From IOR16 sp034927775 (GTDB lineage Bacteria > Bacillota > Clostridia > Peptostreptococcales > Anaerovoracaceae), in assembly GCA_034927775.1 (NCBI GenBank), contig JAYFPL010000189.1:1-26072 (forward strand): DNA of 26,072 bases, read 5' to 3'. The position numbers and the translations under genes are program-made. Under the pieces are notes generated by a model that was not told the DNA's origin, searched no databases, and saw nothing but the letters and a program-made list of their open reading frames with translations. This document shows, one piece after another, positions 15,553 through 22,985 of this stretch (its first letter is position 1; each line of letters begins with the position of its first letter).

Positions 15553-16467
15553 ATGATGAAATTGGGCTTGGTATCCGCTATTTTACCGGATTATTCTTTT
15601 GAACAGGTGATTGATTATGCGAATGAGGTTGGATTTGAATGTGTGGAGATGTGCTGCTGGCCGGTTGGGAAAGCAGTTCGTCGTTATGCAGGAGTGACAC
15701 ATATAGATATTAATAATATTGATCGCAAAAAGATGGATTACTATCTGGATTATGCAAAGAACAAAGGAGTGAGCATCTCTTCTCTTGCATATTATCCGAA
15801 TGCTTTAGATCCTGATCTGGAAGCGGCAAAGGTTGCACAGAGCCATATCAAACGGTTGATTGAGGTTTCAGCCGAAATGGGAATTAATATGATTACCACA
15901 TTTATCGGTAAAAATAAAAATCTGACCGTTGATCAAAACTTAGAGTTATGTCGTGAAGTATGGACACCAATTCTACGTTTGGCAGAAGAAAAGAATGTAA
16001 AGGTTGCGATTGAAAATTGTCCAATGTTTTTCACTGAAGATGAATGGCCGGGTGGAAATAATTTAGCATCGACTCCTTATGTATGGAGAGAACTCTTTAA
16101 GTTAAGCGAAAACATCGGTTTGAATTACGACCCATCCCATCCATATTTATTAGGGATGAACATATGCAAACCGATATATGAATTTAAAGATCGAATTTTC
16201 CATATTCATTTTAAAGATCTTAAGATTCATCAGGATAAGCTGGATGAATACGGAAGATTATCCTATCCGTCCCTTTGGCATTCACCAAAATTACCGGGGC
16301 TTGGAGGTGTTGACTTTTCGGCTTTTGTCAGTGCATTAAATGAGATAGGATATAAAGGATATGCATGCATTGAAATTGAAGATCGAGCATTTGAGGGCAG
16401 TATTAAGGAAGTGCGTTATGGCATAGAGCAGAGCTATCGCTATATGCATCAGTATTTGGGGGCATAA
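15553..16467 (+). CDS. Sugar phosphate isomerase/epimerase-like TIM-barrel protein (AP_endonuc_2 type), second of two
   Basis: A 304-residue TIM barrel in the same superfamily as the gene two places upstream but clearly different in sequence. Likely metal ligands are Glu154 (AIENCP), Asp193 (NYDPSHP), His219 (FHIHFKDLK) and Glu274 or Glu276 (CIEIEDRAF). The Asp-Pro-Ser-His stretch and the long loop around 222-252 (SYPSLWHSPKLPGLGG) set it apart from the first copy. The frame is open back to 15520, but AGGAGG at 15540-15545 sits seven bases before the ATG at 15553, so that start is used; ATG 15556 is also possible. The ribosome-binding site overlaps the stop of the preceding oxidoreductase. 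The next gene starts three bases after its stop. Confidence 0.88.
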   Translation: MMKLGLVSAILPDYSFEQVIDYANEVGFECVEMCCWPVGKAVRRYAGVTHIDINNIDRKKMDYYLDYAKNKGVSISSLAYYPNALDPDLEAAKVAQSHIKRLIEVSAEMGINMITTFIGKNKNLTVDQNLELCREVWTPILRLAEEKNVKVAIENCPMFFTEDEWPGGNNLASTPYVWRELFKLSENIGLNYDPSHPYLLGMNICKPIYEFKDRIFHIHFKDLKIHQDKLDEYGRLSYPSLWHSPKLPGLGGVDFSAFVSALNEIGYKGYACIEIEDRAFEGSIKEVRYGIEQSYRYMHQYLGA

Positions 16468-16469
16468 TT

Positions 16470-17450
16470 ATGGTTAAAATTGGAATTGTCGGTGCTGGAG
16501 GAATGGGTACGGTTCATCACAGCAATTACGCATATATCGATGGTTGTTGTGTAACAGCTGTAGTTGGAAAATCAAAGCAAGATAAGGAAAGAGCTGAAGA
16601 ATGGGGACTGCCTTTGTATGATGATATTTCTTCTATGCTGGATCAGGAAGATATTGACTTAGTCGATATTTGTACTCCTACTTTTTTACATAAGCAGCAT
16701 GTTATGGAGAGCTTAAACTATGGGAAGCATACAATTACGGAAAAGCCAATTGCTTTATGCCGTAAGGATGCAGAGGAAATGTTTACTTTAGCAAGAGAAA
16801 AAGGTGTATTTCTCTTTGTTGGGCAAGTACTTCAGTTTACAAAAGAAGTACAAGTGCTTCGTGAACTTGTAAGAAGCAATCGATACGGTAAGGTGCTGGA
16901 TGCCTATTTTGAACGATTGTCTGCTTGTCCTCGCTGGGCACAGGGTGGTTGGCTCTTTGACAAAGAAAAAAGCGGACATTTGCCTTTTGATTTACACATT
17001 CATGATTTGGATGTTATTGTCAGCTTGTTTGGAAAGCCTGACAGTTATAAAGTAACCAGCTGCAGCAGAGATGGATTGGAGTATCAAGAACAATATCGTT
17101 TTTTATATAAGTTTGGAACATTGAATGTAGCAGCAGAGGCAGCTTGGTTTAATGCAGAAATTCCATTTACTGCAAGATGGCGTGTCTATTTTGAAGAGGC
17201 AGTCGTCATAAACGATGGGACACAGGTAATTGCTTACCAGTTCGATAAAGATCCATATATCTTCGATACGGAAGATAAAATAAAAATTCCAACTGGAATC
17301 AATGTACCGCCAACTGGAATTTATTTATCGGAGCTATCCCATTTTGTTGAATGTATAGAAAAGGGTAAATCCTCGGATTGCATTACGGAGGAACAGTTAT
17401 TGACAGTCGTTGAGATATTAGAAGAAATAACGAACGGGAAAGATATGTAA
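16470..17450 (+). CDS. Gfo/Idh/MocA family NAD(P)-dependent oxidoreductase, second of two
   Basis: A 326-residue oxidoreductase with a Rossmann motif at residues 8-13 (GAGGMG), TEKPIAL with catalytic Lys92, and FDLHIHDLDV with Asp174 and His178. These reproduce the Lys, Asp-x3-His arrangement of the first copy, so both look catalytically complete. The second domain is near the minimal family length. Sequence divergence from the first copy argues against a recent duplication and for a different step or substrate, for example an oxidation by one and a final reduction by the other. The ATG lies three bases after the upstream stop (TIM-barrel end TAAttATGG), with a weak GGGGG ribosome-binding site inside the previous gene, suggesting translational coupling. 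Confidence 0.92.
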   Translation: MVKIGIVGAGGMGTVHHSNYAYIDGCCVTAVVGKSKQDKERAEEWGLPLYDDISSMLDQEDIDLVDICTPTFLHKQHVMESLNYGKHTITEKPIALCRKDAEEMFTLAREKGVFLFVGQVLQFTKEVQVLRELVRSNRYGKVLDAYFERLSACPRWAQGGWLFDKEKSGHLPFDLHIHDLDVIVSLFGKPDSYKVTSCSRDGLEYQEQYRFLYKFGTLNVAAEAAWFNAEIPFTARWRVYFEEAVVINDGTQVIAYQFDKDPYIFDTEDKIKIPTGINVPPTGIYLSELSHFVECIEKGKSSDCITEEQLLTVVEILEEITNGKDM

Positions 17451-17466
17451 GAAGGGAGAAAAGGGA

Positions 17467-18426
17467 ATGCTGCAAGTAGGTTTTGACATCGGCGGTACCA
17501 ATATTAAGGTTGGCGTTGTCAATGAAGAGATGAAAATTGTTGCAAGCCGCAGACAACCTTTTCCAACCGGAGAAAAATATGAAAAGGTAGCGGATATTAT
17601 GGAAGAACTTGTCCGGGAGATGGCAGAAGAATTGGATGTTTCGGTGTCGGAATTTCAGTCTATAGGCATTGCAATTCCTGGGAGTCTGGATCCGGAATGC
17701 AAAATAATATTAGATGCTTACAATCTCCATTTTCATAATGTTCCTATGAAGCAAGCCATGGAAGAACGTTTCCCCGGGATACCAGTGTTTTTAGGAAATG
17801 ATGCTAATGTGGCTGCTTTGGCAGAATTGCATTGTGGTGCGTTTGTTGGATCCAAAACAGCGGTATTGATGACGCTTGGTACCGGTGTTGGCGGCGGATT
17901 GATTTTAGATGGAAAAATGTTTAATGGAGGAACGGGGCATGGTGTTGAATTGGGTCATATGGTTCTACAAGAAGGGGGCGAACGTTGCTCCTGTGGGAAC
18001 CGTGGCTGTGTAGAATCCTATTGCGCTGCAACATGGTTGGTTCGACAGGGAAGAAAAGCAGTCATTGAGCATCCGCTTAGTATGATTCATAAGCGTGCAA
18101 GTGGAGATATGAAACGAGTGACTGCAAAGTTAGTCGTTGATTGTGCTAAGGCGGGAGATTATATTGCCAAGGACATATTCCATTTGTATTTGGATTATTT
18201 AAGTTCGGCCATTGTATCCATTTGTGTTTTACTGGGCCCTGAAGTGATTGCCCTAGGCGGCGGCGTAAGCCTTGCAGGTGATTTTTTATATCGACCTTTA
18301 CGAAAGATGGTGAATGAAAAATCCTTTTTTAAAGGAAAAAATCAAGTGGTTCCTGCAAAACTGGGAAATGATGCCGGGATTTTGGGGGCAGCCATGCTAA
18401 AATGGAATGCAGAGCAATCGAGATAA
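17467..18426 (+). CDS. ROK family sugar kinase (glucokinase-like)
   Basis: A 319-residue ROK kinase. ATP-binding DIGGTNIKVGVV (7-18), GNDANVAA with catalytic Asp112, the phosphate-loop LGTGVGGG (137-144), substrate-binding Glu161-x-Gly-His164, and zinc-site cysteines Cys174, Cys176 and Cys181 in CSCGNRGCVE are all present, as is the C-terminal AKLGNDAGILGAAML. No helix-turn-helix precedes the kinase fold, so this is an enzyme rather than a ROK repressor. The overall pattern is closest to Firmicute and actinobacterial glucokinases; N-acetylglucosamine or N-acetylmannosamine kinases are alternatives. It is the only sugar kinase in the cluster and so probably phosphorylates the end product. GAAGGGAG precedes the ATG, and it follows the second oxidoreductase by 16 bases. 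Confidence 0.92.
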   Translation: MLQVGFDIGGTNIKVGVVNEEMKIVASRRQPFPTGEKYEKVADIMEELVREMAEELDVSVSEFQSIGIAIPGSLDPECKIILDAYNLHFHNVPMKQAMEERFPGIPVFLGNDANVAALAELHCGAFVGSKTAVLMTLGTGVGGGLILDGKMFNGGTGHGVELGHMVLQEGGERCSCGNRGCVESYCAATWLVRQGRKAVIEHPLSMIHKRASGDMKRVTAKLVVDCAKAGDYIAKDIFHLYLDYLSSAIVSICVLLGPEVIALGGGVSLAGDFLYRPLRKMVNEKSFFKGKNQVVPAKLGNDAGILGAAMLKWNAEQSR

Positions 18427-18455
18427 CAGAATTTTCCTCAAATGGGTTAAAAGCA

Positions 18456-18485
18456 TTGAATATGGAAAAGACATTGTGATATAAT
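18456..18485 (+). promoter_or_regulatory. Promoter (extended -10) before the ABC transporter genes
   Basis: TTGAAT (18456-18461) and TATAAT (18480-18485) are 18 bases apart, and TGA directly before TATAAT makes an extended -10. The predicted start is near 18492. It gives the transporter genes a promoter separate from the enzyme genes upstream. Confidence 0.65.
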
Positions 18486-18527
18486 TAGCTTGACTTTGAT
18501 GGAAAATCAAGGTAAATCTAGCTGATT
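18483..18527 (+). promoter_or_regulatory. Dyad symmetry across the transporter transcription start
   Basis: Outer arms AATTAGCT (18483-18490) and AGCTGATT (18520-18527) pair with one wobble. Inside them CTTTGAT (18494-18500) pairs with ATCAAGG (18506-18512) around a GGAAA loop. The structure overlaps the -10 and the predicted start. It could be the operator of a sugar-responsive repressor or a 5' stem-loop protecting the abundant binding-protein mRNA. Inferred from symmetry only. Confidence 0.4.
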
Positions 18528-18543
18528 AAGAGGAGGAGACAAG

Positions 18544-19506
18544 ATGAAGAAGTTATTGAGTGTCGTTTTGGTGATTGTACTGGTATGCGGTACAATGTTA
18601 GTAGGTTGTGGAAACGACGCGAACAATGGAGATTCTGGTGCAGCTGATATGCATAAGATTGGTATTTTAGCACCGGCGGTTACCCATGGATGGGTTGCTG
18701 CAGTGGCTTACAATGCAGAACAACGCTGCAAAGAGTTAAGCGATCAGGTGGAATACAAGTTATACACCAGTAACAATGCAGAAGAAATGACAACTCAGCT
18801 TGACGATTTGATGACTTGGGGTGCAGAAGCAATTGTAGCATTTCCGCAATGGGAAGGTATGGAAGTTCCAATTCAAAATGCCATTGACAGTGGTGTTACC
18901 GTTGTGAACTTTGATATCGAAATTGCTGCAGACGGTGTATACCGTGTATCCGGAGATAACAAGGATATGGGCGTTCAGGGTGCTAATTACATCGTTGATA
19001 AAATTGGTAAAGAAGGTACGGTTGCAGTTCTAAATGTTCCTTCTGCAGGTTCTGTTTCTCAGCTTCGTGAAGAAGGCTTTGTAGAAACTTTAGCTCAAAT
19101 TGCTCCTGACATGAAGACGGTTACATATGCAACGAAGTTCACTCGTGAAGATGGATTAAAGGACTTTGCTGATATTTTAACTGCTAATAAGCAGATTGAT
19201 GCTGTTTACTCTATGGATGATGAAACTTCCATTGGTGTATTACAGGCAATCAAAGAAGCCGGACGTACCGATATTAAGGTTGTTACCGGTGGTGGCGGAT
19301 GTCAGGAATATTTCAAAATGATGCCGGAAAATGAAGATATTTGGATTGAATCTGCACTTTACAGCCCTGCTATGGTTCGAGATGCAGTTGATATGGCATT
19401 GGATGTATTGAATGGCAAAGAAGTAGATGCAGTTAAGATTATTCCTACAACAATTGTTGATAGAGATAACTATACAGAATTTTTGGATGAAAACTCTCCA
19501 TATTAA
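18544..19506 (+). CDS. Sugar ABC transporter substrate-binding lipoprotein (CUT2, ribose-binding type)
   Basis: A 320-residue periplasmic-binding-protein-like lipoprotein of the RbsB class. The signal peptide MKKLLSVVLVIVLVCGTMLVGC ends in the lipobox LVGC with acylated Cys22, so it is anchored on the outer face of the membrane. A short Asn/Gly/Asp-rich linker follows, then the two-lobed binding fold starts at KIGILAPAVTHGW. Aromatic and acidic pocket residues typical of sugar binders can be seen (NFDIEI, SMDDETSIG), but the ligand is not predictable. A strong AGGAGGAG precedes the ATG. It has its own promoter upstream and a hairpin after the stop, as is usual for binding proteins made in excess over their transporter. 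Confidence 0.94.
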   Translation: MKKLLSVVLVIVLVCGTMLVGCGNDANNGDSGAADMHKIGILAPAVTHGWVAAVAYNAEQRCKELSDQVEYKLYTSNNAEEMTTQLDDLMTWGAEAIVAFPQWEGMEVPIQNAIDSGVTVVNFDIEIAADGVYRVSGDNKDMGVQGANYIVDKIGKEGTVAVLNVPSAGSVSQLREEGFVETLAQIAPDMKTVTYATKFTREDGLKDFADILTANKQIDAVYSMDDETSIGVLQAIKEAGRTDIKVVTGGGGCQEYFKMMPENEDIWIESALYSPAMVRDAVDMALDVLNGKEVDAVKIIPTTIVDRDNYTEFLDENSPY

Positions 19507-19539
19507 TAAATTTGGAGAATACCAAGTAAATTTCATAAT

Positions 19540-19570
19540 AAGGCTATGGCCAATTTCGCCATAGCCTTTT
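19540..19570 (+). terminator. Intrinsic (partial) terminator between binding-protein and ATPase genes
   Basis: A perfect 11-base-pair stem, AAGGCTATGGC (19540-19550) with GCCATAGCCTT (19558-19568), loop CAATTTC, is followed by only a short T-run. The ATPase gene starts 19 bases later with no new promoter, so some transcription must pass. The hairpin probably stabilises or enriches the upstream binding-protein mRNA. Confidence 0.75.
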
Positions 19571-19589
19571 ACTTAAAGGATGTGACTTC

Positions 19590-21119
19590 ATGAAGCTAGA
19601 AATGCGCAACATAGTTAAGGCTTTCGGTACCAATTTGGTTCTTAAAAATGTAGATTTCTCATTGCAAGGCGGTGAGATATGTGCACTTTTAGGAGAAAAT
19701 GGTGCAGGGAAATCGACGCTCATGAATATTTTAGGCGGCGTTCTCCCAACTGATTCCGGTGATATTCTTATTTATGAGGAAAAAGTACATTTTTTGAAAC
19801 CTGCTGATTCGATTCATGCAGGAATTGGATTTATTCATCAAGAATTAAATTTAGTAAATGATTTAATGATTTATGAAAATATGTTTATTGGGCGTGAGTT
19901 AAAAACCAAAAGAGGTTTTCTGGATATTGAGCAAATGTGCAAAAAGACGCAGGAAGTATTTAAGCGAATGGACATTGATTTAAATCCAAAAACAATGGTA
20001 AGAGATTTGGATGCTTCTTACAAACAAATTGTAGAAATTGCACGAGCACTTATGATGAACGCTTCAATCATTATTATGGACGAACCAACTACATCCTTAA
20101 CCGATCCGGAAATTGATCGTGTTTTTGATATGATGAGGAATTTACAAAAACAGAATGTTGGAATCGTATTTATTTCTCATAAATTAAAGGAAGTTATGCA
20201 GGTTTGTACTAGATATACGGTATTGCGAGATGGTAACATGGTAGCTTTGGGAGATGTAAAAGATGTTACTATAGATGAATTGGCTAAGTATATGGTAGGC
20301 CATGATGTACGTACAGAAGCATTGCAGCATGATCGAAGTACCGGAAACGTTGTTTTGCGAGTAGAATCTTTAGCAAGCGATGCACGGTTTCGGGATATTT
20401 CTTTTTCCGTAAAGCAAGGAGAGGTACTTGGAATTACTGGACTCCTTGGGGATGGGAGAAGTGAACTGTTCCATACGATATTTGGTTTTTCAAATAAAAA
20501 ATACACCGGAAATATTTTCATTGAAGAAAAGCCGGTTAAGATTATAAGTACGATGCAGGCTTTAAAGTTAGGTATCGGTTATGTACCGAGGAATCGTAAA
20601 GAAAATGGTATTATAAAAGATATGAATATATTAGAAAATGGTTCCATTGTCACTTGGCCGAAATTATTAAAGCTTGGATTAATTAATCGTACCAGACAAA
20701 ATGAAGAATTCTATGCCCAAGTAGATAGGCTTAAAATAAAAATGGGTAAGGCTGCAGATTTAATTGGAAGTCTTTCCGGAGGCAATCAACAAAAAATAGT
20801 ATTAGCAAAATGGTTGAGTGCGAACCCAAAAGTATTAATTTTAGATAATCCAACACAAGGTGTTGATGTTGGTGCCAAGGAAGAAATTTATGATATTATT
20901 CTAAAGTTAGCTGATTTGGGTGTTGCAATCGTTGTTCTTTCCAGTGAAGCGCATGAAATCATTCGTACGTGTGACAGAACCTTAGTTATGTATCATGGAC
21001 AGATAATGGGTGAACTAGTGGGTCAGCAAATGAATGAACAAGATATTATGCGTTTGGCAACAGGGGGAAGTTTGAATGAAACAGGAGGCAAAGACGATGA
21101 ACAACGCAACGAAGAATGA
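19590..21119 (+). CDS. Sugar ABC transporter ATP-binding protein (RbsA/MglA type, two ABC domains)
   Basis: A 509-residue double ABC ATPase. Domain 1 has Walker A GENGAGKST (35-43) and Walker B IIIMDEPTTSLTD; its signature region is degenerate (LDASYKQIVEIARAL), as in RbsA and MglA. Domain 2 has the altered Walker A GLLGDGRSEL, the signature LSGGNQQKIVLAKWL and Walker B VLILDNPTQGVDVGAKEEI. This asymmetry is normal for the class, in which one polypeptide energises the permease. It energises uptake of the sugar captured by the lipoprotein upstream. The ATG is preceded by AAAGGATG about ten bases upstream. Its last 23 bases overlap the permease gene, so translation is probably coupled. Confidence 0.95.
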   Translation: MKLEMRNIVKAFGTNLVLKNVDFSLQGGEICALLGENGAGKSTLMNILGGVLPTDSGDILIYEEKVHFLKPADSIHAGIGFIHQELNLVNDLMIYENMFIGRELKTKRGFLDIEQMCKKTQEVFKRMDIDLNPKTMVRDLDASYKQIVEIARALMMNASIIIMDEPTTSLTDPEIDRVFDMMRNLQKQNVGIVFISHKLKEVMQVCTRYTVLRDGNMVALGDVKDVTIDELAKYMVGHDVRTEALQHDRSTGNVVLRVESLASDARFRDISFSVKQGEVLGITGLLGDGRSELFHTIFGFSNKKYTGNIFIEEKPVKIISTMQALKLGIGYVPRNRKENGIIKDMNILENGSIVTWPKLLKLGLINRTRQNEEFYAQVDRLKIKMGKAADLIGSLSGGNQQKIVLAKWLSANPKVLILDNPTQGVDVGAKEEIYDIILKLADLGVAIVVLSSEAHEIIRTCDRTLVMYHGQIMGELVGQQMNEQDIMRLATGGSLNETGGKDDEQRNEE

Positions 21120-22137
21120 TAAAAAAAGCGTATTGCTGCAAATGAAGCATCTTTGGTTGACGCAACCGATATTCAGTACTGGAATTGCACTTTTAATAAT
21201 GGTATTATTACAAACCTTAGCCTTGGGTTTTGATTATCCTTCCTTTGGAGCCTGGTTTATGGCTTGGTTTCAAAATTGGTTGAATATCCTTCGAAACAAT
21301 GCCGGTATTGGCATTATTGCTTTGGGAATGACTTTTGTTATTATTTCTGGAGGAATCGATTTGGCTGTAGGCTCCACGCTTGTTGGTATTGGAGCTGTCA
21401 TGATGGTAATGATAGATTCTGGTCCAAGAGGAATTTTATTAAACATGGGAATAACAGGTGCTCCGGCATATGTTATTGGTATTCTTTGCGGAGTACTTTT
21501 TGGAGTTGTGCTGGGGGAGATTACCGGCCTTTTCATAACAAAGGGAAAAATACCTCCGTTTATTGCAACTTTAGGAACGATGAAGATCATTCGTAGTGTA
21601 ACCCAGCACTTTATGCAAGGATATACTCCAACCGTTCCGCGGAGCTTTTTACAAATTGCTAGTTTTCGAGTTGGCGGTCAATTGATTATGCCGATTATTT
21701 ATTGGATTTTAATTGCAGCTATCTTATATGTTGTTTCAAAAAGAACTACATTTGGACGATATGTATTTGCCATAGGTTCCAATGAACGTACGACACGTCT
21801 TTCCGGTGTTAACGTAAATAAGGTAAAACGACAAGTGTATGCTTTAATGGGGTTATTGGTAGGAATTGCAGCGATCATTCAAGTTGCACGTATTGGCTCT
21901 ATGGATTATGCAAATGCTGGAAGCGGCTATGAACTGGATGCCATTGCGGCTGTAATTGTTGGAGGCACCAGCATGTCTGGAGGCAGAGGTTCTATAGGCG
22001 GAACCGTTTTAGGTATGCTTATCATTGCGGTAATGAATAATTTATTGAACTTATTGGGTGTACCGCCGTTCCTTAGAGAGGCCTTTAAGGGTGCAATCGT
22101 AATCGCTGCTGTTTTACTTCAGCGAAAGGAAGAATAA
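21097..22137 (+). CDS. Sugar ABC transporter permease (RbsC type)
   Basis: A 346-residue integral membrane protein with eight to ten hydrophobic segments and the RbsC-type sequences GIIALGMTFVIISGGIDLAVGS and GYELDAIAAVIVGGTSMSGGRGS near the C-terminus, the latter being the family's conserved cytoplasmic coupling region. A 30-residue hydrophilic N-terminus precedes the first helix. The frame is open from an ATG at 21076, but AGGAGG at 21083-21088 lies downstream of that codon and eight bases before the ATG at 21097, so 21097 is taken as the start. It completes a CUT2 importer with the two genes upstream. A bidirectional terminator follows about 40 bases after the stop. Confidence 0.95.
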   Translation: MNNATKNDKKSVLLQMKHLWLTQPIFSTGIALLIMVLLQTLALGFDYPSFGAWFMAWFQNWLNILRNNAGIGIIALGMTFVIISGGIDLAVGSTLVGIGAVMMVMIDSGPRGILLNMGITGAPAYVIGILCGVLFGVVLGEITGLFITKGKIPPFIATLGTMKIIRSVTQHFMQGYTPTVPRSFLQIASFRVGGQLIMPIIYWILIAAILYVVSKRTTFGRYVFAIGSNERTTRLSGVNVNKVKRQVYALMGLLVGIAAIIQVARIGSMDYANAGSGYELDAIAAVIVGGTSMSGGRGSIGGTVLGMLIIAVMNNLLNLLGVPPFLREAFKGAIVIAAVLLQRKEE

Positions 22138-22173
22138 TTCAGTAAATAGTATTTTACATAGTATAAATAGCAA

Positions 22174-22204
22174 AATAGGTAAAATCCAAAAGATTTTACC
22201 TATT
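22174..22204. terminator. Bidirectional terminator between the permease and the cytidylate-kinase-like gene
   Basis: A perfect 13-base-pair stem, AATAGGTAAAATC (22174-22186) with GATTTTACCTATT (22192-22204), has the five-base loop CAAAA and T-rich flanks on both strands. It ends two bases before the minus-strand stop codon of the convergent gene, so it should serve both transcripts. Confidence 0.8.
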
Positions 22205-22206
22205 CT

Positions 22207-22839
22207 TTATTTTAATTGATTTCTTTTCATTTTAATAAATTCTAAAATAAGATTAACCGTTGATTCGATACCTAGAGCGCTACTATTTATAGAAAGATCA
22301 TAACGCTCCATTTTCCCCCATTTTTCTCCTACGTAATAATCATAGTATGCAGCTCTGCGTCGGTCTGTTTTTTTCATAAATTCTTGAGCACCTTCGGCAG
22401 GGATTCCATAAGAATGGATGACACGTTCTAATTTGTCTTCTGGTGTGGCATGAATAAATAAATGAACTGCATTTTGTTCGTTTTCCAGTATATAATCACC
22501 ACATCTTCCGACGATAACACAAGATCCTTCTTGAGCAATTTTACGGATTGTTTTGGATTGGAGTAAAAACAAACGATCATTCATAGGCAAATCATTCATT
22601 GTTGGGCTATGGCTGCCAAAAGTACCAATGTTGAAAGCCAGAGAAGTCCAAAATGGATTGGAAGGTTTTTCATCTGCATTTTCAAAAAGATCCGGATCGA
22701 TTCCGCTTTCTTCCGCAGCTCGAGTAATTAATTCTTTATCATAGAATGGAATATTCAGCTTTTCCGCTAATTGTTTTCCGATTTCTCTACCTCCACTACC
22801 GTATTCACGAGCAATGGTGATGATAATTTTATCATTCAT
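22207..22839 (-). CDS. Cytidylate kinase-like family protein (P-loop, Cytidylate_kin2 type)
   Basis: A 210-residue P-loop kinase-like protein. The nucleotide loop is IITIAREYGSGGREIGK, a form typical of the cytidylate-kinase-like family rather than of the essential Cmk. IVGRCGDYIL and RVIHSYGI correspond to the core and lid, and DRRRAAYYDYYVGEKWG, near residues 160-175, is characteristic of this family in gut Clostridia. The substrate has not been defined for the family as far as I know. The start is taken at 22839: AGGAG (22849-22853) abuts the upstream ATG at 22848 with no spacing but lies nine bases from the ATG at 22839. The gene is alone on the minus strand, convergent with the sugar transporter and divergent from hrcA. 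Confidence 0.88.
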   Translation of the reverse strand: MNDKIIITIAREYGSGGREIGKQLAEKLNIPFYDKELITRAAEESGIDPDLFENADEKPSNPFWTSLAFNIGTFGSHSPTMNDLPMNDRLFLLQSKTIRKIAQEGSCVIVGRCGDYILENEQNAVHLFIHATPEDKLERVIHSYGIPAEGAQEFMKKTDRRRAAYYDYYVGEKWGKMERYDLSINSSALGIESTVNLILEFIKMKRNQLK

Positions 22840-22917
22840 ACTATTCATCTCCTGTTTTTTCCTTAGTCAACTTATAAAATCGTAAGAAACATAAATAATA
22901 ATATTAATATAAGTTTT

Positions 22918-22926
22918 ATTATAACA
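22918..22926 (-). promoter_or_regulatory. Possible extended -10 promoter of the cytidylate-kinase-like gene
   Basis: On the minus strand the sequence TGTTATAAT gives a consensus TATAAT (complement of 22918-22923) with an upstream TGn. No good -35 was found at the right distance. It would produce a leader of about 70 bases before the start codon. Confidence 0.4.
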
Positions 22927-22985
22927 TAAAGTTAATTTTAGCCATGGGAAAGAATAAAAAAATTAAAAAATATTTTGGAAATCTA

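Noticed and set aside
13571..17450. Myo-inositol catabolic operon (iolG/iolE-like genes)
   Set aside because: Only the generic Gfo/Idh/MocA and TIM-barrel families are shared; IolB, IolC, IolD and IolJ counterparts are absent and the kinase is ROK, not PfkB.
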